From: Streptomyces qinzhouensis | Lineage (GTDB): Bacteria; Actinomycetota; Actinomycetes; Streptomycetales; Streptomycetaceae | Direction: 5' to 3' | Length of the DNA: 64,000 nucleotides | Assembly: GCF_007856155.1 (NCBI RefSeq) | Contig: NZ_CP042266.1 | Location: 372,001-436,000 of the forward strand | In this document: positions 52,829-60,413 of the stretch, piece after piece | How positions within the stretch are numbered: the stretch's first letter is position 1 | Layout of the letters: every line of letters begins with the position of its first letter | Notes under the pieces: model-generated | The model's input: the letters and a program-made list of their open reading frames with translations, nothing else | What the model was told of the DNA's origin: nothing | The model's database searches: none | Translations under genes and position numbers: made by a program

Positions 52829-54108
52829 TTCCCTGTCTTGGCCGGGTCGCCCGCCGGCACCGGAGCGCGGTCACGGCAGGCGGCGGTGTAGGCGGCGAGC
52901 AGCGATATCTGCGAGTTCCGCCAGGAGAGCTCCCCGCTGATCCGTTCCTGGCCGATCCTGCCCATCCGGGCCCGCTTCTCCGGATCGTCCAGCAGCAGCG
53001 CGGTGAGCCGGGCGAACGCGGCCTCGTCGTTGGCGGGCGCGTAGACGGCGGCGTCACCGGCGGAGACCCGTGCCTCCCGGAGGTCGAACGAGACGATCGG
53101 CCGGCCCATGGCCATGTACTCCAGGACCTTGTTCATGGTCGACACGTCGTTGAGCGGATTGAGCGGGTCGGGCGAGAGGCACACGTCCGCGGTGGAGAGA
53201 TAGCGCACCAGGTCGGCGTCCGGAACGCGCCCGGTGAACTCCACCTGCTCGGAGAGCCCGAGCCGCCGGGACAGCTCGACCATCGCTTCGAAGGCGTCAC
53301 CGGAGCCGACGAACACCGCGTGCCAGTCGGTCCGGCCCAGCTCGTCGCGGAGCTTCGCCAGCGCCCGCAGGGCGTAGTCGACACCGTCCTGAGGGCCCAT
53401 GACGCCCAGGTAGCACAGCAGATGGGGCTTGCCGCGCTTGAGTTCCGGCTCGGCCGGGACGGGTTGGAACCGCTCGATCGCGGGCGCGCTGCGCACCACG
53501 AAGACGTCCTCCGGCCGCTGTCCGCCCCGGCGTATCGCGACGTCCCGGTAGCTCTCGTTCGTGGCGAGTACGACGTCCGCGGCCCGGTAGGTCCGCCGTT
53601 CCAGCGCGCACACGGCGCGGTAGAGCAGGTCCTCGCCGCGGTCGAACCGGGAGAGATAGAGCTCGGGTACCAGGTCGTGCTGGTCGAAGACGAACCGCGC
53701 GCCGCGCCGCTTCAGCCACTGTGCCGTTAGAAACAGCAGGTCGGGCGGGTTGCAGGCATGGACAACGTCGACCGGGCCGACCTTGCGGGCCAGCCGGGCG
53801 GTATGCCACAGGGCGGATCCGTACTCCCGCAGATAGCCGGCCGGCCCTCCGGTGGCCGCGCGCAGCGGGTAGCGGTGGATCCGTACCCCGTCGATCTCGG
53901 CCTCCGGCTCGGTGTCCCGTTTGCTCCCCCGGGGGCAGATGACGTGCACCTCCCAGCCCGCGTCGCGCAGTGTCGTGCACTCCTGCCACACTCGCCGGTC
54001 GAAGGGCACCGACAGGTTCTCCACGAGGATCAGCGCGCGCCGGTCAGGCCGGTCGCCGCGGGGTGTATCACTCAACGATGTATCACTCAACGGTGTGTCA
54101 CCAGGCAA
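52813..54108 (-). CDS. GT4-family glycosyltransferase
   Basis: 431 residues from a TTG at 54108 that overlaps the dehydrogenase stop by 11 nt; later in-frame TTG codons are possible starts because residues 6-15 are only a repeated LSDT unit. Domain starts at 'ALILVENLSVPFDRRVWQEC'. 'VDVVHACNPPDLLF' and 'FVFDQHDLVPELYL' are acceptor-side motifs; the donor site has 'LCYLGVMGPQDGVDYALRAL' and 'EYMAMGRPIVSFDLREAR'. It resembles the early-acting glycosyltransferases (WbpY/ExoL-like) that often follow the initiating transferase gene. Confidence 0.88.
   Translation of the reverse strand: MPGDTPLSDTSLSDTPRGDRPDRRALILVENLSVPFDRRVWQECTTLRDAGWEVHVICPRGSKRDTEPEAEIDGVRIHRYPLRAATGGPAGYLREYGSALWHTARLARKVGPVDVVHACNPPDLLFLTAQWLKRRGARFVFDQHDLVPELYLSRFDRGEDLLYRAVCALERRTYRAADVVLATNESYRDVAIRRGGQRPEDVFVVRSAPAIERFQPVPAEPELKRGKPHLLCYLGVMGPQDGVDYALRALAKLRDELGRTDWHAVFVGSGDAFEAMVELSRRLGLSEQVEFTGRVPDADLVRYLSTADVCLSPDPLNPLNDVSTMNKVLEYMAMGRPIVSFDLREARVSAGDAAVYAPANDEAAFARLTALLLDDPEKRARMGRIGQERISGELSWRNSQISLLAAYTAACRDRAPVPAGDPAKTGKWPRR
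54064..54093. repeat. 15-bp tandem duplication at the GT4 gene start
   Basis: TGTATCACTCAACG(A/G) occurs twice in a row (54064-54078, 54079-54093) and encodes the duplicated LSDT near the N-terminus of the glycosyltransferase. Confidence 0.85.
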
Positions 54109-55414
54109 GGCCCATGTATCCCGGTTCGGTCCGGCGCGTTTCGGCGTCGGGAAGGTGGATGAGGTCGATGATCACCGGGCCGTCGCCGTGGGGCAGGGCC
54201 GACAGCACGGCCGGGTCCCTGGTCCCGGCCAGGCACACTTCGGCATGTTCGAGCACCTCGTCGACGGAGTCGGCGAGCAGTTGCGCGAGGTGCGGCAGCC
54301 GGGTCTCGATGTACTCGCGGTTCGCGCCGAGCAGCCGGGAGAGGCTCACATTGGCGTCGTAGATCCGCAGGTCGTACCCCTTGCCGAAGAGCCGCTCCGC
54401 CAGCTCGACGAGCGGGCTCTCGCGGAGGTCGTCGGTGCCGGGTTTGAAGGAGAGGCCGAACAGGCCCACCCGGCGTTTGCCGGTGCGCTCGACCAGCTCC
54501 ACCGCGCGCTCCAGATGTGCGGAGTTGGACGGCAGTACGTTGGCGAGGATGGGCACCGAGACATCGGCCCGCTGCGCCGCGTGGACCAGGCTGCGGAGGT
54601 CCTTGGGCAGACAGGAGCCGCCGAAGGCGAAACCGGGCCGCAGATAGGCGGGGCTGATGTTCAGCTTGCGGTCGGCGAGGAAGACGTCGATCACCTGGTG
54701 CGAGTCCACGCCGAGGGCCTGGCACACCGCGCCCAGCTCGTTCGCGAAGCCGATCTTGAGGCCGTGGAACGCGTTGTCCGCGTATTTGATCGCCTCGGCC
54801 GTCGGGACCGGCACCCGGAACACCTCGCCGGGTAATCCGTCGTACAGCGCCGCCACCGCGTCGCCGCTCGCCGGGTCGAGTTCGCCGATGACGGTCTTGG
54901 GCGGGTCGAAGAAGTCCCGGACGCTGGTGCCCTCGCGCAGGAACTCCGGGTTGACCGCGACCCCGAAGTCCACCCCTGCGGTGCCGCCGACGGCCTTCTC
55001 CAGGATCGGCACCAGCAGGTTCGTACAGGTGCCCGGGAGCATGGTGCTGCGGAAGACGACGGTCTGCCAGCCACCCCGTTCGGCCAGTACGGCGCCGATC
55101 TGCTCGGTGACCCGCTCCAGGTAGGTGGTGCAGAGGCTGCCGTTGGGCTCCGACGGTGTGCCCACGCAGATCAGTGACACCTCGCTGCCCATGATCGCCT
55201 CGCGGACGTCGGCGGTGGCGCGTAACGCTCCGGTCCGCACGACCTCGGCGATGAGCTCGCCGATCCGTTCCTCGACCACCGGGGCCTTGCCGTCGTTGAC
55301 CAGGTCGACCTTCACCTGGTTGACGTCCACTCCGATGACCTCGTGCCCCATGCCGGCCAGACACGCGGCCGATACACAGCCCACGTAGCCGAGCCCGAAA
55401 ACGCTGATCCTCAT
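54098..55414 (-). CDS. GDP-mannose 6-dehydrogenase (AlgD-like) of the UDP/GDP-sugar dehydrogenase family; two TTA codons
   Basis: 438 residues, ATG at 55414 with GGAGG about 8 nt upstream. NAD-binding 'ISVFGLGYVGCVSAACLAG', then the catalytic block 'LRPGFAFGGSCLPKDLRSL' with Cys268, the same position and context as P. aeruginosa AlgD, and 'GLSFKPGTDDLRESP' in the C-terminal domain. The 'NISPAYLRPGFAFGGS' context favours GDP-mannose over UDP-glucose, though this is inferred from motifs. Product: GDP-mannuronate (or another NDP-uronate), an acidic building block for the glycan. Codons 64 (55223-55225) and 194 (54833-54835) are TTA, so translation should need the bldA tRNA. Confidence 0.9.
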   Translation of the reverse strand: MRISVFGLGYVGCVSAACLAGMGHEVIGVDVNQVKVDLVNDGKAPVVEERIGELIAEVVRTGALRATADVREAIMGSEVSLICVGTPSEPNGSLCTTYLERVTEQIGAVLAERGGWQTVVFRSTMLPGTCTNLLVPILEKAVGGTAGVDFGVAVNPEFLREGTSVRDFFDPPKTVIGELDPASGDAVAALYDGLPGEVFRVPVPTAEAIKYADNAFHGLKIGFANELGAVCQALGVDSHQVIDVFLADRKLNISPAYLRPGFAFGGSCLPKDLRSLVHAAQRADVSVPILANVLPSNSAHLERAVELVERTGKRRVGLFGLSFKPGTDDLRESPLVELAERLFGKGYDLRIYDANVSLSRLLGANREYIETRLPHLAQLLADSVDEVLEHAEVCLAGTRDPAVLSALPHGDGPVIIDLIHLPDAETRRTEPGYMGLAW

Positions 55415-55496
55415 AACCTGTTCCTCCGCCCAGGCAGGCCCTTCGGGCCCGCGGTCCGCGCGCTGTCGGGGCCGCCCCGCCACAGTTCACCGCGCA

Positions 55497-56975
55497 TCAG
55501 TAGGCCCCGTGCCCGTGGAGCACCGCGCGGAGCGTCTTCCACAAGATCACCGTGTCCAGGGCCAGCGACCAGTCCTCCACGTACCGCAGGTCCAGCCGGA
55601 CCGCCTCTTCCCACGGCAGATCGCTGCGTCCGCTGATCTGCCAGAGGCCGGTGAGCCCGGGTTTGACCAGCAGCCGCCGCCGGATGTCCGGGCCGTAGGC
55701 GGCGGACTCCTCCGGCAGCGGGGGCCGCGGGCCGACGAGCGACATGGAGCCGGTGAGCACATTGAAGAGCTGCGGGAGCTCGTCGATCGAGTACCGGCGC
55801 AGCACCGCTCCCACCCGGGTCACCCGCGGGTCCCGGCGGAGCTTGAACAGCAGGCCGGCGCCCTCGTTGCGGTCGGCCAGCGCGTCCCGGGCCCGGTCGG
55901 CCCCGGCGACCATGGTGCGGAACTTGAGAATGGTGAACTCGCGGCCGTCCTTGCCGACCCTGCGCTGGCGGTAGAACGCCCCGCCGCGACTGTCCATCAG
56001 CACCAGCAGCCCGACCAGCACCATCAGCGGCGCGAACAGCACCACCAGGATCGCCGCGCCCATCCGGTCGACGACCGCCTTGACCGCCCGGCGGCCCCCG
56101 GTGAAGGCCGGCATGCTGACCCGCAGCAGCGGGATCCCGAGTACCGCGTCGACGTGCAGCCGCGGACCGGCCACCTCCATCAGCACGGGGGCCACGACCA
56201 TCTCGGCATCGCTGCCTTCGAGGTTCCAGGCCAGCCGCTGCAGCCGGTGCGGTGACCAGTGCGGGTCCGGGGTGACCGCGACGACACGGTAGCCGTCGCG
56301 GCGGACATGGTCGGCGACATCCGCCAGCCGGCCGACGACCGGTACTCCGTCGAGTTGGTTGCCCTCGAGTCCCAGACCGTCCGTGGTGCACACACCGTCC
56401 ACGCGCCAGCCGAGGTGCGGGAACCTACGGGCCCGGGTGATCAGATCGCGTACGGTGGCCGGGCTCCCGGCGGCGAGCACCGGTCTCAGGCACCGTCCTT
56501 CCTTCCGCTGTTTGTGCAGCCGGAGGCGGAGCAGATATCTCGCGGTCATGGTGACGAGCGCGAGAGCGGGAATCGCGACGAAGATCCAGAGTTTGATGTT
56601 GCGCGAGGTGAGGGCGATCCCGCCGAGTGCCAGTACGACGGCCGCCGCGAAGAGCGCGCGTCCGAGCCGGCGGAATTCCTCGGCACCCTGGCCGAGAATA
56701 GCCGGTGTCCATGCCCGGCTCACCGCCAGCGCGCCCAGCACCAGCAGTTCGGTGCCGAATGCGAGGATTCCCCACTTCTCGTGCCAGTCGGCCGCGTCCC
56801 GGACCCCGAAGAAGTTGCCGATCGCGGCCACCACCAAGGCGGTGGCCACGGTATCGCTGGTGATCACGGCACGGCGGTACCGTTCCTCCCAGTCGATCGT
56901 GGTCTCGCTGATTGTCCCGTTCCCCAGGCGCTCGTGCGCCGACGAAAACGGGTTGGCTAATCCCCCCTGCTTCAC
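55497..56975 (-). CDS. Initiating undecaprenyl-phosphate sugar phosphotransferase (WcaJ/CpsE-like); TTA codon
   Basis: 492 residues from GTG 56975; an open frame reaches 57257 but that part is low-complexity and contains a tandem duplication, so it is treated as leader. Four to five N-terminal membrane segments, a central CoA-binding-like domain, one further membrane segment ('AAILVVLFAPLMVLVGLLVL'), and the C-terminal transferase with 'RQRRVGKDGREFTILKFRTM' and 'RYSIDELPQLFNVLTGSMS', 'LVGPRP'. It starts repeat-unit synthesis by moving hexose-1-phosphate onto undecaprenyl phosphate. First gene of the operon; codon 6 (56958-56960) is TTA. Confidence 0.9.
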   Translation of the reverse strand: MKQGGLANPFSSAHERLGNGTISETTIDWEERYRRAVITSDTVATALVVAAIGNFFGVRDAADWHEKWGILAFGTELLVLGALAVSRAWTPAILGQGAEEFRRLGRALFAAAVVLALGGIALTSRNIKLWIFVAIPALALVTMTARYLLRLRLHKQRKEGRCLRPVLAAGSPATVRDLITRARRFPHLGWRVDGVCTTDGLGLEGNQLDGVPVVGRLADVADHVRRDGYRVVAVTPDPHWSPHRLQRLAWNLEGSDAEMVVAPVLMEVAGPRLHVDAVLGIPLLRVSMPAFTGGRRAVKAVVDRMGAAILVVLFAPLMVLVGLLVLMDSRGGAFYRQRRVGKDGREFTILKFRTMVAGADRARDALADRNEGAGLLFKLRRDPRVTRVGAVLRRYSIDELPQLFNVLTGSMSLVGPRPPLPEESAAYGPDIRRRLLVKPGLTGLWQISGRSDLPWEEAVRLDLRYVEDWSLALDTVILWKTLRAVLHGHGAY

Positions 56976-57018
56976 AGAACCCCCCAGGTCACCAGCAGTT
57001 CGACGTATTCGCCTCACA

Positions 57019-57100
57019 CTGTTCCTGCCCCCCGGGAGGCCCCCGCCTCCCGCACCGCGCTGTTCCTCACCGCGAGAGGCCCCCGCCTCCCGCGCATAAC
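57019..57100. repeat. 41-bp imperfect tandem duplication in the operon leader
   Basis: CTGTTCCT... begins at 57019 and again at 57060; both units contain GAGGCCCCCGCCTCCCGC. Unit one can fold GGGAGGC-CCCC-GCCTCCC (57034-57051), unit two GAGGC-CCCC-GCCTC (57076-57089). It lies 45-125 nt upstream of the first start codon, so could affect leader folding. Confidence 0.7.
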
Positions 57101-57314
57101 GTTCCAGCCATTTCAGTGCACTGTGAACAATCCGCCTTGACGGCAGTGGACTCGTATGTCCCGCCTGACTCTCAAGGCGCGCGGAAACCCGTGGATACCT
57201 TGGATGCTCCCCGCACCCAAGCCCCCCTCCCGGGCTCCAGGAATTGATCACCCCCACATCCGGCGCCGGACGTCAACACGGCCCGCCCTCGGCGCCGGAC
57301 CAATAGATCATTGT

Positions 57315-57335
57315 TGTTCGGCTCATGTCCGAACA
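57315..57335. promoter_or_regulatory. Inverted repeat, operator candidate of the polysaccharide operon
   Basis: TGTTCGG-N7-CCGAACA, perfect 7-bp arms, in an AT-richer stretch about 340 nt upstream of the first gene. Confidence 0.5.
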
Positions 57336-57406
57336 GCTGAAGCACGGTCAATCTAGACCATCGGGGCCGGTATGGAGAGGGGATGTGTTCAAGTTGTGCT
57401 CAAGCT

Positions 57407-57435
57407 TTGAAACCGGATTCACCATTCGGTAACCG
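57407..57435 (+). promoter_or_regulatory. Candidate promoter of the acyl-CoA-dehydrogenase-like gene
   Basis: TTGAAA (57407-57412), 17 nt, TAACCG (57430-57435), reading rightward, about 270 nt before the GTG start. Moderate match only. Confidence 0.4.
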
Positions 57436-57703
57436 TCCACGAGTGCCCCGACGGCCCGGATATCTTTTGTGACCTGTGACGATGGCCTCTCCGGGCGGCC
57501 GTCCCGGGCGGCTCCGAGGCGGCCGGACCCCTACAACCGGACGGCGTCCGGGCACTGTTGGAGCCCCGATGGCGGCAGGTCTCGGCGGCCAACGGAGCGG
57601 CCCGGGTTTGGACTCGCAGCGCAAGCGCGACCCGCGGCCCGGTTGTTTGACTGGGGAGACACCCGACGGGAAACCCGCACTCCGCCGACGAGGAGCCGCA
57701 ACC

Positions 57704-58885
57704 GTGACAGTCACTTCAGCCGCCAGGACCGGGCCGGCTCCGCAGGAGCTGGTGAACCGCGCGCACGAACTCATTCCGGAACTCCGCTCCCACGCGGACA
57801 GAACCGAGCGGGAACGCGATGTCGTACCCGAGAACATGCGGGTCCTGCGCGAGTCCGGGCTGCTGCGCCTGACCGTCCCGCCACGGTTCGGCGGACCCGG
57901 CATCGACGTACGCACCCAGGTCGAGGTGCTCTCCGGGATCGGCCGCGGCTGCGCGTCGACCGGGTGGATCGCCGCCAACCACGCGGCGTCCACGGACTTC
58001 GCCCTGCTGCTGTCCGAGGAAGGGCTCCAGGAGGTCTTCGGCGACGACCCCGACGCGGTCCTGCTGTCCGCGGCGAGCCCGCAGGGCTGCCGGGCCCGGC
58101 GGGTCGACGGCGGTCTGCTGGTGAACGGCCGCTTCCCGTACGCGTCGGGATGCCGGGTCTCGGACTGGGCGTTCCTGGTCGCCGTGCCGCTCGTCGAGGA
58201 CGGTGAGGCGGTCGGCGTGGTGGACGCCCTGGTCCGCCCCGAGGAGCTGGTGATCGAGGACACCTGGCACATGGCCGGGCTCGCGGGCACCGGGACCCAC
58301 GCCATGACAGCCACCGATGTGTTCGTCCCCGACCGGCGGACCCTGGTGCCACCGCGCCGGCCCGACGGCCGCTACGAGGAACTCCTCTCGCCGACCACAC
58401 TGGTCAAGGGCAATCTGCACTCGCTGTCCGCGCTGGTGGGCGCGGCCCACGGAGCATGGGACGAGGTCCGCCGGATGCTCGACAAGGGGCGGCCGATCGC
58501 CTACTCCACCTACGAGAACGCGGCGGACTCCCCCGCGGTGCGCCTGTGGTTCGCCGAAGCCACCCATCTCCTGGAGACGGGCACCCTGCATCTGTACGCG
58601 GCCGCCGACGGTCTGGACCGGGCCCCCGAAGGGAAGGAGCTGGACCGCGCCGAGCGCGCGCGACTGCGGATGCACAGCGTCTCCGCCCTGGAGTGCGGGC
58701 GGCGGGGTGTCCAGCGGCTCCTCGATATCGCGGGGACGAGCGGCTTCGCCCGGGCCAACCCCGTACAGCGCTACTGGCGGGATCTGGAGACCGGGAGCCG
58801 GCACGCCATGCTCCACCATCCGGTGATCCTGGAGGACTACAGCCGTGCCCTGTTCGGCCTCGACGGGATCTCGCCCTGGCACTGA
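57704..58885 (+). CDS. Acyl-CoA dehydrogenase-fold flavin enzyme (group D monooxygenase-like)
   Basis: 393 residues from GTG 57704, chosen for AGGAG (57691-57695) 8 nt upstream. 'LVNRAHELIPELRSHADRTE', 'VVPENMRVLRESGLLRLTVP', 'RFGGPGIDVRTQVEVLSGIG' and 'CASTGWIAANHAAS' are typical of the acyl-CoA-dehydrogenase-like oxygenases (HpaB/HsaA type) rather than true fatty acyl dehydrogenases; the catalytic Glu of the latter is not seen. Such enzymes take reduced FMN/FAD from a separate reductase and hydroxylate aromatic or polyketide substrates. No reductase is in the window. It may be a tailoring gene of the PKS cluster to the right. Confidence 0.82.
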   Translation: MTVTSAARTGPAPQELVNRAHELIPELRSHADRTERERDVVPENMRVLRESGLLRLTVPPRFGGPGIDVRTQVEVLSGIGRGCASTGWIAANHAASTDFALLLSEEGLQEVFGDDPDAVLLSAASPQGCRARRVDGGLLVNGRFPYASGCRVSDWAFLVAVPLVEDGEAVGVVDALVRPEELVIEDTWHMAGLAGTGTHAMTATDVFVPDRRTLVPPRRPDGRYEELLSPTTLVKGNLHSLSALVGAAHGAWDEVRRMLDKGRPIAYSTYENAADSPAVRLWFAEATHLLETGTLHLYAAADGLDRAPEGKELDRAERARLRMHSVSALECGRRGVQRLLDIAGTSGFARANPVQRYWRDLETGSRHAMLHHPVILEDYSRALFGLDGISPWH

Positions 58886-58896
58886 GACTGAACGCG

Positions 58897-58927
58897 TCCC
58901 CGGGTGCGGCCCGTCCGCACCCGGGGA
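58897..58927. terminator. Bidirectional terminator hairpin (13-bp perfect stem)
   Basis: 58897-58909 pairs with 58915-58927 across a 5-nt loop, 12 nt after the oxygenase stop and before the convergent PucR gene end. Confidence 0.85.
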
Positions 58928-58977
58928 ACGGCCGGTTCACCCGGGCCGCGGGACGGGGCGTTCGCCGCCCGGGACCG

Positions 58978-59075
58978 CGGTCACACCGGCAGCAGGGCGG
59001 GCCGTTCGCCGGCCGGGACGAACCGTCGAGCGGACCGGCCGACGGTCACACCGGCAGCGCGGCGGGCCGTTCGCC
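58978..59075. repeat. 33-bp direct repeat spanning the PucR gene end
   Basis: 58978-59010 and 59043-59075 match at 31 of 33 positions (period 65). The right copy encodes the last ten codons and stop of the PucR gene; the left copy lies beyond the stop in non-coding DNA. Confidence 0.85.
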
Positions 59076-60413
59076 GCCCGCGACGGCGAGCACCGCCGGG
59101 CCCAGGGTCTCCGCCAGCTGCAGGGCGACGTGCAGTCGCAGCCGCTCGGTCCGCAGGGAACGGCCGAGCAGGCCTTCGGCCTTCTTCACCCGGTACGCCA
59201 CGGTGTTCCTGGCGATGTGCAGTTCCCGGGAGGCCGTCGACAGGCTGCGCTCGTGGTCGAGGTAGCACTTGACCGTGGCGCGCAGCGCACCGGCGGCCGG
59301 CCCCTCGGCCATCAGCGGCCCGAGCTCCCTGGCCACGAATTCGGCCGCCCGGCCGAGGTCGTCGCCGAGCAGCACGGCCAGCTCCGCCGACGCGTAGTCG
59401 TGCACCGCGGGGGCCGAACCGGCCGCCCGGGCCACCCGCTCCACCGCACGCGCCTGCGCATGGGCCGCCCGGAACCCCGGGACACCGCGGCCGGGCAGGC
59501 TCACGGCGGCGTGGACGCCGCCGGCCGAGGGCCGCCTGCCGGTGGGCTCCCGGGCCGCCGGGGTGTCGGCCGTACCGCCGCCGCCCCATGCCCACAGCCC
59601 GCACGGACCGGCCGGTACCAGGAGGACCGACGAGGAGCGCGCCCGCTCCAGCAGGGTACGGGCCCGCTCCTCCAGCGCCGGCGTACATCCCCCGCCCCGG
59701 TGCTCCCGGCACCAGAGCACCAGCGCGATGTGCCGCCCGCTCAGGTCGTAGCCGAGCCGCGCCGTCAGGGCCGCGGCGGAGGGCACCGGTCCGCCCGCGA
59801 GGACGGACCGCACCAGGGCCGCGGAGCGGGCCCGGGGACCGTTCAGCCACTCCTCCGCCACCGTGGTCCACCGGTCGGCCACCAGGGACGCGACGGCTTC
59901 CACGGCCTCGAAGAGCCGTCCGGACAGCTCCCGCATGACGACCGGCTGATCGACCGCCCCGACCGTGTCGGTACAGCGGCCGAGGAAGGCCGAGCTGAGT
60001 CCGGCGTGCACCACCCGCAGATAGGTCAGCACCACGTCGGAGCCCGTTCCGAGTCGCGCGCACTCCCCCGCGATCCGGTCGACTTCGCCGGTCAGCGCCT
60101 TCGGCGGGTCGGGAGCGCCGTGCAGGGCCAGTACCGACCAGAGGGCCAGGGCCTCCACGAACCGGGCACCGCCGGGGAGTTCCGGGGTGCCCGACGCACG
60201 GCATCGGCGCTCCAGTTCCCCGCGGAGCACGGCCGAGATCTCGACGGCCCAGCCGGTGGGTCCCGCGCCGGTCCGGGACAGGCACTCGGCCAGGAGCGGC
60301 GGGGACACGGTCACCCGGGTCAGCACCCCCGCGTCGGCGGGTCGCAGGGTGCCGAGCAGTGCCCGGGTCCCCTCGCCGGGACCGGCCTCACCGTCCCCGA
60401 GCCGCCCCGGCAC
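59046..60413 (-). CDS. PucR-family transcriptional regulator
   Basis: 455 residues, GTG at 60413, overlapping the end of the aminotransferase gene by 26 nt. The N-terminal ~280 residues are helical with no clear sensor domain, a GGDEF-like/CdaR middle region follows, and the C-terminal PucR HTH is clear: 'ALRATVKCYLDHERSLSTAS', 'RELHIARNTVAYRVKKAEGL', 'RLRLHVALQLAETL' (residues ~375-440). Regulators of this type control purine catabolism in Bacillus and many secondary-metabolite clusters in Streptomyces. Coupling to the aminotransferase and closeness to the PKS suggest a pathway-specific role. Confidence 0.88.
   Translation of the reverse strand: MPGRLGDGEAGPGEGTRALLGTLRPADAGVLTRVTVSPPLLAECLSRTGAGPTGWAVEISAVLRGELERRCRASGTPELPGGARFVEALALWSVLALHGAPDPPKALTGEVDRIAGECARLGTGSDVVLTYLRVVHAGLSSAFLGRCTDTVGAVDQPVVMRELSGRLFEAVEAVASLVADRWTTVAEEWLNGPRARSAALVRSVLAGGPVPSAAALTARLGYDLSGRHIALVLWCREHRGGGCTPALEERARTLLERARSSSVLLVPAGPCGLWAWGGGGTADTPAAREPTGRRPSAGGVHAAVSLPGRGVPGFRAAHAQARAVERVARAAGSAPAVHDYASAELAVLLGDDLGRAAEFVARELGPLMAEGPAAGALRATVKCYLDHERSLSTASRELHIARNTVAYRVKKAEGLLGRSLRTERLRLHVALQLAETLGPAVLAVAGGERPAALPV

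Larger units (their letters stand above)
56976..57703. other. Divergent control region between polysaccharide operon and oxygenase gene
   Basis: 728 nt with no convincing ORF. The left part (57019-57100) is a GC-rich imperfect tandem duplication with small hairpins; the middle (57300-57440) is AT-richer and holds an inverted repeat (57315-57335) and a rightward promoter candidate. The leftward promoter of the 20-gene operon must lie here but I could not pick a convincing -10/-35 pair. Confidence 0.6.

Noticed and set aside
56976-57257. N-terminal extension of the initiating sugar transferase
   Set aside because: The extra ~94 residues are low-complexity and include a tandem duplication with hairpins; the GTG at 56975 gives a normal family length. 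Not fully excluded.
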